Shown here piece by piece: positions 48,501-61,100 of a stretch of DNA of 64,000 bases. The notes under the pieces are model-generated. The model was not told where the DNA came from. It searched no databases and saw only the letters and a list, made by a program, of their open reading frames with translations. The translations under genes were made by a program, and so were the position numbers. The stretch's first letter is position 1. Every line of letters begins with the position of its first letter. The stretch comes from Oryzias latipes (lineage: Eukaryota > Chordata > Actinopteri > Beloniformes > Adrianichthyidae): positions 18,189,514 through 18,253,513 of the forward strand of contig NC_019862.2 in assembly GCF_002234675.1 (NCBI RefSeq). The letters are read 5' to 3'.

Positions 48501-50668
48501 CAGCACTTTTTAAAGTTATAAAACTGATGTGCATTTCCGATTGTGGCAGCTCCGCACTAACGTGGATGACTGGCGACAATGGATAATGTCATCGAGTGAG
48601 AGTGACCTCCCAAATGGAAGACATTTTTAGACAGACTATTTTTCCATAACTCTTCGTTTATCAACTACGTTAGCGTTCTGAAATGTATAAAAGCATTGGT
48701 TTTAACTTTAAAAAGGTCATCGAAAAACAAAAAGCACCCCAGCACGACACAGAACACCCTCGTAAAGGGTTAGCCCTTAAAGGACTATTTTGGACCACCC
48801 TACCCCTCCAAATGCCCCTACTGCTAAAATTGGAGCAATTATAGTGCTTCATATTTTGACACATTGTTTAACTGAAAGTTTGCCGCTAAAATAAAGTCTT
48901 GAACTATTACAATAATTTATTGACTCAACAGGAACAACAGACGAGAACTTGAACAAACTTATCCAGCATGTAAAGATTGAAGACGAACGAGAGTTTATAC
49001 TAAACTGGAAAGAACTGGGTGTCCCCATCATCACGTCGGTAAGAAAACTATTTTGACTCTGTGCTTTTTCTGCTGAAGCTACTTATAGTGAGAGTGTTGT
49101 TGTTCCAAACCACGCCCCCTTTTTTGATTCTCTGTATGATCTTTTTTTATATTTCCGACTCAGTCGAGTTTCTTCTCCCGCAAACCAACACGACGTGATC
49201 GGTCCCAAGAGGAGAAGTACAACCTTTCGAGATGGACTCCAGTCATAAAGGATGTGATGGAGGTGAAGCCATTTCCTCTGTGGACACTGGTTCCTGTCTA
49301 AATGTTTCTTTCCTTTTTTATGTAACTTATAGTGAAATTTCATCAATGTTTTGGTCTTTAAAAGAAAAGCACAGTTTAAAATTGCAGTTGTCTCATTATT
49401 TCTTTTAACTCCTATTACTGCTTATTTAAGCACTGATAAGGTTTTTATTTGTATTTATTGTCCATAAAATGAGTCCCACAATAAATTAGTCTGAACTTTT
49501 CAAAGGGAAAGGAAGAAGAACTTAAAAAAAAATGCCAATAAAACATATTAGCAGTAAACTTTTGTGCTAAATCTCTGCTCTCTAACTTTTTAAGTTTACA
49601 AGATAAACTGACTTTTGGAAAGTTTAACTGAAAATCCTCTTGAATGGATCTTGATTGTTGTTTTATTTCACCTAACTGCAATCACCTCTAAATCAATGTT
49701 TACCTCCCAAGCGCCTTGAATTCTGTTAAAATGCTTTTGTCACATCCCAATAATATTACTCTTGATGTTTTTCAAAGTTGGATACCCTAGACAAAACACA
49801 GAAAATAATCTATCATGTGGTCTCATCGGATCTTTTAGTTTTTGTTATTTTACTGAGTGATGAATTGAAAACCTTTCTCCTTTAGGATGCGGTAGAAAAC
49901 AAATTGGACACCAAAGAATGGCCGCACCTTTCTGAGTCTCCTGCTGCCTGGAACGGTTCCGGGGCTGTCAGGTTGGTTTGTCTGACCTCTTCATTTTATT
50001 TGTGTCACTTAACCTCAACACAGTTATAAAGGAAACTCCACCCTCTACTGGTAATTTGTGGTACTGTCACAACCCTAACCCTCCCAGGATGTTCATTTAG
50101 ATTTATTTATATTAAGGATGTTTTAGCAATAGAAATCCCTTGTAAAATTTAAATTTCCTTTAATTGCATTTCTTGTTTCTCACCTGTGGCCCACAGCGCC
50201 CGTCAGAAACACAAGCCCAGTGCTCAAGACGAACGCCGGACTGGCTCTCGCCTCATCATCTTTGTTATCGGTGGAATAACTTACTCTGAGATGCGGTGTG
50301 CTTATGAGGTCACCCAAGCAGTGAAATCCTGTGAGGTTATTGTAGGCAAGTATCAGTCCAGTATGTCATTTCAAGCTGCTTTTTTTATACTTAAGCATGA
50401 GCTAACCACAGTTAATAACCTTTTTTTTTTAATTGCCTTTGAACTAAATGTTAAAATCACACAAAACAATGTTTCAAATTCTGGTTGTCATGAATGCTGT
50501 TCTATTTTCTGAAGCAATCCTTCGATCACATGAAGGTTTTATTCAACACTTTGCCCGTTTACAGGGTCTTCTCACATTCTGACCCCCACCAGTCTTCTGG
50601 ACGACATCAAGGCTCTGAGTAAAACCTCGATGGAAAGCTTTACAATAGAAGAAAGGAGCACTGCCTGA
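42592..50668 (+). CDS. stxbp3: STXBP3 (Munc18-3/Munc18c), Sec1/Munc18-family syntaxin-binding protein
   Basis: Complete, 592 aa, equal to the human protein, in 19 coding exons: 42592-42637, 44175-44224, 44375-44456, 44557-44633, 44720-44792, 44915-45015, 45288-45433, 46142-46235, 46377-46501, 46580-46678, 46775-46832, 46935-47000, 47204-47284, 48049-48184, 48932-49038, 49164-49262, 49886-49971, 50197-50345, 50565-50668. It starts [15 protein letters not shown]. Conserved blocks include [75 protein letters not shown] and [16 protein letters not shown]. It is a cytosolic SM protein that binds syntaxin-4 and controls SNARE-mediated exocytosis, including GLUT4 traffic in mammals. All junctions keep the frame. 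Intron 18 appears to use a GC donor. The gene looks fully functional. Confidence 0.97.
43290..43640 (+). mobile_element. RTE-like LINE C-terminal remnant in stxbp3 intron 1
   Basis: Translation in shifting frames gives the RTE reverse-transcriptase tail signature: a KVYKTVV-like remnant, a GLETV-like block, then RRFGHVEK and [10 protein letters not shown]. Frames are broken several times, so it is an old dead copy, 5'-truncated, in sense with the host gene. Confidence 0.6.
45434..46141. other. stxbp3 intron 7, nothing recognised
   Basis: 708 bp with no recognised exon, repeat family or RNA. Confidence 0.4.
47285..48048. other. stxbp3 intron 13, nothing recognised
   Basis: 764 bp of AT-rich intron. 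No transposon ends or coding motif visible. Confidence 0.4.
48245..48850. repeat. candidate nonautonomous transposon in stxbp3 intron 14
   Basis: A locally GC-richer segment containing CCAATTGCCCCTACATTTTA and GGGGTGTCCGAAATAG near the left and CCCCTCCAAATGCCCCTACT near the right. Such blocks recur in teleost genomes. Ends and duplication were not resolved. Confidence 0.35.
49263..49885. other. stxbp3 intron 16, nothing recognised
   Basis: 623 bp of AT-rich intron with no recognised feature. Confidence 0.4.
50346..50564 (+). other. stxbp3: GC-AG intron (stxbp3 intron 18)
   Basis: The exon must end in phase 1 after GTTATTGTAG to join GGTCTTCTCACATTCTG in frame (giving CEVIVG then SSHILTP, as in other STXBP3). 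The intron then begins GCAAGT. GCAAGT matches the usual GC-donor consensus, and the acceptor is TTTACAG. No in-frame GT alternative lies nearby. Confidence 0.8.
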
Positions 50669-51222
50669 GGAATCTGTCCCCAACTTTCCAACTCATCCTC
50701 ACATATTTAATCACTTAACACAGTGCTCAAAGACCTGAGTGAAATACTGAAGGGAATTTACTTTTTTCTCATCTTTGCCTTTTCCTACTCCGTGCCCATT
50801 TATGTTTGTGGACATTGGCAGCACTTTCCTTTTTGATTTAGTCATTTCACTAAACAGATTTTCTTATAAGAAGACAAACTTTAAGGAACTTGTTTATGAG
50901 GTCCACTGCTTCCCAATGAGATTTACTGGTAAATTAAAACCTATTTGACTTAATTACCTGAAGTGCATTTTGAGTTTAAAAAAAGACTAACCTTTTTAAG
51001 TACATTTGCCTTAATCCTTTAATAATGATGCTTTTGAGGTTTTAGGCTGAATAACCTCTGAGAAATACTAATACGAAAATGTTGAAGGAAAATGAGCCCA
51101 ACGTTGATGTATATACTGTACCTATGTTCTTTCTTCACTCTTTCACTTTCTGTTGAACAAAACTGTTTAGTTTGAGTTTTGTAACTAAGTATTTGCTATT
51201 TTCTGAAACTGAACAACTGACT

Positions 51223-51228
51223 AATAAA
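51223..51228 (+). terminator. stxbp3: polyadenylation signal of stxbp3
   Basis: AATAAA about 555 bp after the TGA stop. First canonical signal in the 3' UTR. Confidence 0.6.
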
Positions 51229-51239
51229 TGGATGAAGTG

Positions 51240-51950
51240 GTTCTAATCCTTTTCTTTTTAATGAAGAGGTATAAGGGGATCAGTACAAACTTGGATACTT
51301 CATGAAACAAACTATCAAGTTGATTTGAACAAAAGCTAGGAGCATGTTCAAGCTTTAAAAGACACATGCGTTCATTTTTACGGTGATTGGCTGAAAATTT
51401 AGTAAAACGACAAGTTTGTGTTGTTTTTATATAATCTGGAGTCAAGTGTAGATATAACCAAACAAGAGAGCAGAATAAAACGTTTGATTTCAAATCTTTA
51501 TAATGAACGATTGATAAGAGAAATGGTTGGTTTTCCCCTCATCTTGATTAATATACTCCACAGATTGAAACTCAGTGCTGCAGTGTCCATTGCAAAGTGT
51601 GTTAAAATATTAACAAACACACAAAGGTGGTTTTACTTCCCTGATCCTTTTATAAAGACAATGATGAATAATGAGAACCCTGACCTGTAGCATTGACCTA
51701 CTCTCACTTTCCACCACACGTGATCACCTTGTTTGTTAAAATGTGGGCCCTTTGTAGCCTCTGGCCTGACACACGATACAAATGTTCTTATTTTTTTTTT
51801 TTAGCAGATATTAAAGTGAGCGTTGTACACTTGAATTACTACAAGGAGTGATTCGACTTTAAAAAGATAAATTTGAAACGTTCCTATTAATTACCGGGAA
51901 ATTTCAATCAAATGGGTGCGTAAAAGTGAAACGCAAATGCATTGTGGGTA
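51240..51950. other. stxbp3-ankmy1 spacer, nothing recognised
   Basis: AT-rich intergenic spacer between the stxbp3 polyadenylation signal and the ankmy1 promoter motifs. A 90-codon frame on each strand here has no motif. Confidence 0.4.
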
Positions 51951-51987
51951 AAAAAAATGTTTTGAAGTACATTTTTACCTTTTTCTT

Positions 51988-51999
51988 TGCGCATGCGTA
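51988..51999. promoter_or_regulatory. ankmy1: NRF1-like site upstream of ankmy1
   Basis: TGCGCATGCGTA matches the palindromic NRF1 consensus TGCGCATGCGCA at 11 of 12 positions, about 200 bp upstream of the ankmy1 start codon. Confidence 0.55.
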
Positions 52000-52037
52000 C
52001 GTGAACCCCTCGCACCAGCGACGAGACCTCGCATTGT

Positions 52038-52052
52038 GTTTTCCATGGCAAC
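52038..52052. promoter_or_regulatory. ankmy1: RFX X-box-like motif upstream of ankmy1
   Basis: GTTTTCCATGGCAAC has the CCATGG core and a perfect right half-site GGCAAC of the RFX X-box; the left half is one base off consensus. It lies about 145 bp upstream of the start codon. X-boxes at this distance mark RFX-driven ciliary and flagellar genes. Confidence 0.6.
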
Positions 52053-52196
52053 CGGGTCCTGACAGTTCCGACCTAAATCTTACAGCTAACATTTAAGGTT
52101 TCCTGCTATATTAGATATATAGGCGACAGTTGTTTCCGCGTGTAAAATTCCAAAATCTGTATATCTCACACAGAGAAGTACATTTTTAGTCTTTTT

Positions 52197-55100
52197 ATGA
52201 AGGATACGCTGGTTAACATCATGCTGTCGACCACCTGTAAAGGTGGAGCGGAAAGCGAGGCATTATTTCACATGATTGGGGACAAAGGAGGCGCTCAGGT
52301 GGATGAAGAAAGACGTCCAGAGGTCGATGTCCAGGAGTGGTCCGACGAATCTAAATACGAGGGCCAATTTGTGAACGCCTTAAAGCACGGCAAGGGAAAG
52401 TACATTTGGGGAAATGGAGAGGTAATTTGATTCACCTGAGTCACGAATTTACCCCCCAAATACCGTGTATTTGCAGTTTTATCATTACGTTTTGTAATGT
52501 AATTCCATGTATTTGCCTTTTTTTTCTCATTTGGAGTGTTATGAAGGATTTTTCTACAAAGACTGCAGGCATGGCAGTGGGGAGTACTTTTGGCCCTCAG
52601 GTCACAAGTTCACAGGCAAATTCTACCTTAACAGAAAAGAAGGCTATGCTGTCCAGGCGTTTCCTGATGGGGCCACTTTTCAGGTCTGAAGGATACCTGA
52701 ATGTAATTGTATGGGCACATGACTATGCAGGGGAAAAGACAGCTCATGGCACTGAACTCCCCTCCCATCCACTCAGGGTTTGTACCACACCGATCAGAGG
52801 TTTGGTCCTGGTGTCCTCACCTATCCAGATGGACGGCAGGATGTGGGTCTGTGGCTCGGAAAGCACCTGTTCAGATTCTGCACCAGTGTGGGGAAAGTAT
52901 TTAGTCTGAGCGACTTCCCTGAATATGTTGCTTATATGGAACCATCCATCATCCACACAGGTCATCAAACCCAAGTATGTTTTGATCACATTTTTAATCT
53001 GTCAAAGTCACCGATCATCTTTTGTACCTGTTGATTTTTTTCGTCTACTCCTGATCTACAACAATTTGAAAAAAGAAATACTCAGAAATGCAATTTCATC
53101 TACTTTTCTCTCCATATATGTCCATCATGAGAAAAACACCACAAGAAAATGTTAAAAACTCCAAAAATACCATTTTCATTGGAGTGGTTTTTAAATATAT
53201 AAAGAGTCTTTGTATTTTTCACCGAGTATTAAAACCATCTCATTTGTTAAATCTATTGTCACTAAGGACATCATCTTTGCACTGTTTGAATAACTAGTCT
53301 GTTTCTTATTCCAGCCTCCCTTTTGTGGTAATCAAACTAAAGCTAAGACAGATTTAAAGGTAACTGCTCTTTTAACAGTGTTTTAACATAATTTGGACTA
53401 AACCTAATACCATTCTTTTGAATTGTTTCCTATGTCAGGCGGTTTTCCATGAGGATATTTTTTCCAATGAATGCTTCGTTTTTCCCCCTGGCATTGAGTG
53501 TTACTTTGCTGATGATGACCACTTGCCCCTCCCTCCAAACCAGAGAAGAGAATTGAACCAACACTTCTTTGGAGAGCTCTGGGACCCTAAAGCTCATCCA
53601 TGTCAGAGCGATTACAACAGGGATTTGCTGGCTTCTCTGTCTTTACAGGCTAACATGCAGGCTCACACACACAAACATAGGTAAAAAAAAATGTTGGTTT
53701 TACAAACATTAATTAAAAAATAAAATCTTCTCGATTGAATGTTTGTGTTTACCTGTCAGGCTGCAGGCTGAAACAGTGGGCTGGGACGTGGCAGCTGTTC
53801 TCTCTTCCAATAGAAAATGCTTTGGCCTTCGAGGGCCTTTGGAAGTCAGTTCAGAACTCATGATCCAGCACAGCTTCCGAGGAGAGCTCCAGGCTGTGCT
53901 ACAGATCCTGCAGACGGGTTCGGTCCATCCAGATGTGGCAGATTCACAGGGACAGACGGCACTGATCGCTGCCACAGTAACATTTAAGCAATTGGATTTA
54001 TTTTAAAGATCACTGATTTTAATGTAGCAATGAGATTTTCCTGTATGAACAAATCCATAAATCTCTGTTTTCATGTTTTTTCTGTTTTTTAACTTTGACT
54101 TGGCAGGTAAATTGTCACGATGATGTGATCCATTTGTTGCTGGATCAAGGCGCTGATATTGATAAACTGAATGATGAGGGAATGTCTGCTCTGGCTGTGT
54201 GCCTCCTTCTCTACTACCCCTATCGATGTTTGCACACAGCTTTGGTTGAACGCACCAAAACTCCAGTAAGAAACCAAAGAATAGAGTTTATTATTTCATG
54301 TAGAATGAAAACATCTGAAACCAGAAGTATTTTACATAGCAGAGTCAAAGACTGTCAAGAGTTCCTTTGTGGATTTTAAAGGAAAATATCATGTTTGTTT
54401 ACACCCTTTTCTCTGTGTTATTAGGTTTTAATGCCATCATCTTCATGCGGAAGCGATAACCCTGCCACACCTGCTGTTCACAGCAAACCCCTGACCCCTG
54501 GGACACCTGAGGGAGATATTTCCAATTTAATCCACCTGGCTGACCAGTAAGAACGCATAAGACATCACACCACACTATGCAAGCTGAGAGCCTCGGACAT
54601 TGGACTGATTTTACTTTTACAAAAGAGGCTGAAAAGTCCACTCCTCAAGGGCTGTAACGGTTCAGTTACATAAATTCCGCTCTAATATTTAAGACAAACT
54701 TTATTTTATTTTGTGCTCCACTAGATGGAAAAAAAAGAGATGTATATAGATAGGGATATAGACAGTTGAGAGCATGAGGAAAGCATATGAAAAAATGGAT
54801 GACAGAAAGAAAATAAAAAATAAAAAAAAAGAAGCAACAAAATAAATAACTAAAGAACGACGGAGTTCTAGGGTACTAAAGTTAAGATGTGACATCTGGG
54901 TGTGGGGGGGTTCATATTACACCTGAGCCGGGGGTGTTCGTGTCCCTGGGGGGTGGCTCCTGGTCCTTGCCCCTGAGCGCTGGGCCCCGCCAAACTTCCA
55001 ACATGGCCGAGCCTGGTCGGGCCATATTTATAACACCCCTTGTGGGCCACCCTTTTTTCCCCGGGGTTCCCCCCTCCTGGGCGGGGGCGGCGGGCCCCTG

Positions 55101-58100
55101 CCTTGCTCCTCCCTGGACCAACCGTGGGCCGGGTGGGTGGCTGCCTGGAGTGCGGAGCGGGTCTCCCTTGGGGGGTCCTGGCTCGTACCTGGGGTTGGGG
55201 CGGGGGGATGCCCGGAACCCCTGGGTGGTGGTGGGGTGCTCGTCTGGGGCTGTGGGCGTCCTTCTCCGGTGGGGCCCTGCGTTGGGCTCTTCCGGCGCGG
55301 CGGGGGGGCTGCTTTCCTGGCTTGGCTGGAGCGGCGCTCTCTTTCCCTCCGCGCCTCCCTGCTCTCTGGCTCTGGGGGCCTCGAGGCGGTCCTGCTGGCC
55401 CTGGCCTGGGTGGCGGGCTTGGTCGCCCGGGGGGCGGTTGTTCCCTGCCTGTTCCCGTGTGGCGTTGGGGGAATTCCGGCTGCCGCTGCTGCTGCGGCGG
55501 GGGTCTGGGTGTGGGGGTGGCTGGGCGCTCCTCCTCCTTCTTTTCACATTCCACCATCCATTTTAGAAGAACATAAACACTCACCTGAGCACAGGTGTTA
55601 GCTCACCTTTGCACTAATAGTTTGCATGATTGAATGAATGAAAGATTTCACACTAGTTGGTTTAAAAGCATAGGTATGCGTTCGTGAACAGTATCTGTTT
55701 TGTGTACATGTTGACATGTACACAAACCAGTAAACCTGTCTGCTCTATGCTGCTTCAAGGTCTTACCCCCCCCTCTTACTATCACCCCCCCCCCCCCCGA
55801 CATCCCTCCCTCTTCTTCCCTTCTTTCCTTTTCCGTCCGGTCCAACACCAAAGATTTTCAAACATGATTGAAATGAATAAAGTTTGGCCTCAATTACAAA
55901 AGGGGTTTATTCAGTCATACCTTTGGTTTGTCTGAAGATTAATAACCCCTCTTGTTAAAGTAAAATATGTCCAACACAAGAGGCCCTCAGCTCTCATCTG
56001 CCTGCCTAGCTGTTGGACAGGACAAGTAAAAAAAAAAAAAAAAAAGATGTGACAACAAAGAAATGGTGGTCTGCTTGTATCCATACATTCCCATCCACTG
56101 ATCCCAAATATCTACAAAAATACAAATAAGCACATACACAGCGGAACAACCGTACTCCCCCTAATAATGAAAGACTAATTCACAGTGATTCCTGATAGAT
56201 CTTGAAACGGTGAATAGAGGGTGTAGATATAAAAATGTAAAGAATTTTAGCCAATAAATGTTACAGACTTTGCTTTTGAATTTTAAGCAAACACACACAC
56301 CCTCCTTAGGCGGGAGTGTGTATATTCCGTGACAGTGGTGGGTGTTTAAGGAATAACTACTTAACTTTATGATGATATGATTGTCACATTGATTTAAGAT
56401 GTATCTTTCAGGACATCTGACAGGCATACGGAGCATCTGTCATGTACCCGTCCAATCAGCAGTGAGAGCTTGATTCCCCTTCATGAGACTGAGAACTTTG
56501 AAACCCCTGAACACCCACAGGAAAGAAAAGAGAGCAATAGATGGGATGAGTACTGTAAAGATTCAGAAAGACTGGAAAAAGAAGAACATGACATAATCAA
56601 AGAGGAGAAAGAGAACAAAGCAGAAAAAAGACAAATAGAGACCAATTGTCATCCACCAAGGGAAAATCCAGACATTGATTTAACAGGTGTGGAGGAAGAC
56701 AAAGAGACGGAATATTCAGATGATGATGTCCAGCTTGAAGATGAAACGACTAAAGAAACTTCCAACGAAGAGATTAAGATTGAAGAAGATATAGATTGCT
56801 TCAAGAAAATAAAAAATAGTGGAGGTGTGGAAGTGGAAATCGTGAAAAAACCTATTGAAGTCATGGATGGTCACATATTACTGGGAAAAATGTGGTGGAA
56901 GACTCCAGTTAAGGTAGCACGACTGACACACTCATTGCCTTAGGCATACTTGTTTGGAACCCTGGCTTGATCCGTTCATCTCTCTTTTATAGAAAATAGA
57001 GGAAGAGTTGACCTCAGTCGAGACCTTTGACTCCAACTCTTCAGTCAGCAGCTATGAAATTGAGGTGACAGAAGAAATGATGCAACTCTCAGCAGAAGCA
57101 CTGAGTCGCTCAGGAGTTCTTCAGCACAACCCAGAGGAGACTGTACGGAAAATGGCAGCCATGAAAGTAGAGTCAGTTCTTTTTTTTTTTTTTCTGTATC
57201 GTCTGCCCTCTCCATAGGTGTTTGATACAATTCATGCGTCCTTCCACTATGAGTGATTAATGGATGTTGTGTTTGACCAGACATCGCAGACGTTTGAAAA
57301 CCGTCAACCTGTTGCTGCAAAGAGGAGCTGACCCCAACATGGCCAGGGTCCCCATGCCTGTCATCTTTTTAGCCGTGATGGCAGCTGACCCAGAAGTTGT
57401 CAGGACATTGATTTTGTCAGGAGCGCGTTGTGACACTCCCCTTCCAAAAGCAGTAAGAATCTGCATTTGACTCTTTAATCCTTATCAGGATTCTTTATTT
57501 TTTAGGGCAACTGGTCCATAAAAGGTTGATCTAAGATAACTTGCACCTCATCCAAGTAGTTATTTCAATTCTAAAGAATTAAAACACCTACTTTTAAATT
57601 TCAACTGCTCTGAGAAACAGGATAATACAGGATGACTGAGAATCTTCCCAGACCTTTTATAAAATTGTGTTTGCTATTTAAGGCTGTACAGTCAGTAAAA
57701 AGAAAATATTACAGGTTTTCTAACCTTGACCCCTCCATGCCGTAGGGAGATAATTTGCAACGTGCCATTAAATCAATGACTTCACTTAATTTAGCATCCC
57801 CTTGAACAGAGGTCGTTAGTCGTTTAGATTATTGTAATGCCCTGCTCTCTGGTTTACCGAAAAAGTCAATCTCAAATCTGCAACTATTACAGAACTCTGC
57901 TGCACGAGTTCTGACGAGGACCAGAGGGCGGGAACACATTACACCTATTTTAAAATCGCTGCATTGGCTCCCTGTGCGTTTCAGGATTGATTTTAAAGTT
58001 CTTTTAATGGTTTATAAATGTTTTAATGGTCTTGGGCCTTCTTATTTAAATGATGTTATTTTAAAATACGAACCCTCGCGGACATTGAGGTCCTCTGGCA

Positions 58101-61100
58101 CTGGCCTCTTGGTTGTCCCTAAAGTGAGGACCAAGACACACGGTGGGGCTTCGTTCTGCCATTACGGCCCTCGCCTGTGGAACGGCCTGCCAGAGAGCCT
58201 CAGGGCCGCAGAGACTGTAGAGGTTTTTAAGAAGAGGCTCAAGACCCACCTTTTTAGTCTGGCTTTTACATGACTTTGATCATTTCCTATGTCTTTTTTA
58301 TTTTTTATCTATCTATTTATTAATTTATTTATTTATTTACGTATTTATTCATTGATTTATTTGTAAGGACTATTATTATCTCTGTTTTTAATATACTATT
58401 CTTTTTATTGTTATTTTACCAATGATACGTAGGTTATGTTTTAATCAGTTTTACGTATTTCATTTTTTAAAATACTAAAATATTTAAATCTTATTTTGTT
58501 TTTTATCTTTTTTTCTATTTTTAGTGTTGTTATTTTATGATAATTTTTATTCTGATGTTTTTAACTCCAGTGTTTCCTCTTGGGGATCCATTTTTCTGGG
58601 GCACCACCGGCTTGACCTGTAGGGGGTGCTATTGCTGCGGTGCCCATTCTGGTTGGGCGGGCTGGGGTCCCGCTCTGTGGTCTAAGAGCCATGGAGTGGG
58701 CCCTGGGCTGCTCTGTGCTGGGCGGGCGCTGTGGTGGTGACCCCTGTGGTCGGGCTGGGCCTTGGAATAAATGGATCCCCATCATATCACATCGTTTCCT
58801 CACAGCAGTACCAAGCCAGACCTTCTTTTAGCTGCAGTTCTTTGTTTCTGTTCAGGGTTCTACTGGGGGAACTGGGTGGGTGGGTGGGGTGTGGGTGTGG
58901 GTGGCGTGGCGGGTGGTGAGGGAGGGGTCCCATCTTTGTGTGATTGTCCTTTGTTTGCTGTTTTTAACAATTTTCGGGTTTTTTGACTGTTTTATCTGCT
59001 TTTATGTTAAGCGCTTTGTGTTTTTAACTAAAATGAAAGGCGCTATATAAATAAATAAAGTTTGAGTTTGAGTTTGAGAAAAAGCATTAACAACATTTTT
59101 TATACAATTGGAAACAAAGCCTGGGATGAAGGGGTTAAACTGTCTTTAAATTACCTTTCTCTCTCTCTCTCTCTTTCTCTTTCTACCGACTGACCGACCG
59201 ACCGTATATATGGAATTAACACTCCAATTTCTGTCAGCTTTTAGCACTTCAAAATTCTTTAGTTACATTGAGCATCCCACCTGCCATTATGTTATATTAT
59301 GCTAATTTGAATCTCTCGCAGAAGTAATGTTCAGTCCCCATCCTTGAGGAATGCTGTTTTACTTTTTTTCACCACTATCCTTCTGTTGATCACATAGATT
59401 AGGTTTTTGCCAGAAATTTTGCAATCATTAAAATGGGACCTTTTCAATTTTTAAAGAATTCTATATATTAAAAAAAAAAACTTCAGTTTTTTTCTTCTTG
59501 ACCAAATCCTCTTTTTTTCTTTCCCAAAACTTACTTTTTTAATCTTATGTCATAAAAATACTTTTAAAAACTGTATTTTTTGCAGAAGAAAGGCCTTTAT
59601 CCACTACATATTGCTGCAGCACTTCCAGGACCTGCAGGTCCCAGAATCACAGAGATGCTCCTGCACGCCATCGTTGACCCAGATGCTCAAGCATGTGACC
59701 AGGATGATGTCTATGAACCAGATGAGGTGTTTATTTTTTAATATTTTTAATTTGCTTCATTTTTTTTGTTAGTGTGGCTCTGGCATCCTGTTTAGAGGAA
59801 ATGGTATTTAAAAAGTGCTGGTCTTTTCCATAGATGTCCAGGAAAACTAACTTAGCTTTGAGAACCACTGAGGGTCCATGTCTAAAAGAGGGCGGGCAAA
59901 CTGCCTTGCATGTCGCCTGTCAGAGGGAAAGTGACCATGCGGTTCGTAAAACTATCTTTGATCAAACAACACATGGCGATTCTTACGACAAACTGTTTTA
60001 TGTCACACACACATCACAGATAGTCAGCCAGCAAATTCTCTCATAACTACTCTGTAGTTGTGAGAATATGAGATAAAGAAATTCTGGTCATTGAAAAAAA
60101 TTGCATAGTTGCATAAAAATTGCATAATTTGAAATTATCTATTTTTTGGAGTTTTTAACATTTTCTTGTGGTATTTTTCTCGTGATGGACATATATAGAG
60201 AGAAAAGTAGATGGAAATTGCATTTCTGAGTATTTCTTTATTCAAATTGTTGTAGATTAGGAGTTAGTTAATTATCTAAAAAAGGTGAGTCTGCCTGATT
60301 TTATCAAAGCATGCATTTCTGCTTTGGCACACTAGGTGGCAGTCATTCTGTCGGTCCAGACTTTCACAGCGGGTTTTATGTGGTTTCTAAATGTAATCTA
60401 CAAATAGTAAAAAATAAAAGAATACTAATAAATAAAAAGATTTATGTCATGTTTGCTTAATTTGTAAAGTTGAGGAGATGTGTTAGTAGTGTTAGTGTTA
60501 TTTTTCCTAAAACATAAAAAAAAGTTTTAAAAAAAACATGCAAATAATAAAGGATATTTAAAAAAAACACTGCATTTTTTTGTTTCGTAAGGGAGATAAT
60601 ATTCATTGAGGTGATACTAAATATAGCATCTTATTGCAGTTTACACAGACACAAATGCTAATTTTCTGTAATTCATATTCTTTTTAACCTTTGAAAGTGT
60701 AAACAAACTTTATTCTTTCTTTTTCCAGAATGCCAGTGAGGTGGTGGCCCTCCTGCTCTCCCACAGAGCAAGCACAGACATGCTCTGGAGGGGACACTCG
60801 CCACTCTCCCTGGCTATAGCAAGTGGAAATGACCTGGTACAGCTCTTCCTTCCACACGCAACTGTTTCAAATGACCTCTACCTTCTTCTCAGAACTCTCC
60901 TCTTTTCTTCCCAGGCTGTGGAGGAGTTGTTGAAGGGAGGCGCAGATCCAAACTTACCCCTGGGCTGTGGGGTGGGCAGTGCCCTCTGCGCAAACATTAC
61001 CTACCCTATAGATGGCAACAGAGTTCAAATTGTACAAACATCCCTTCATATGTTGATACTGAGTTAAAAAAAACAACGTTTTTCTGCTTTGTAACAGCTG

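Noticed and set aside
54868-55601. Overlapping long frames (150-238 codons) on both strands, proline/glycine/arginine-rich
   Set aside because: They lie in the GC-rich retroposon, where stop codons are rare by composition; five overlap in different frames and none has a domain motif.
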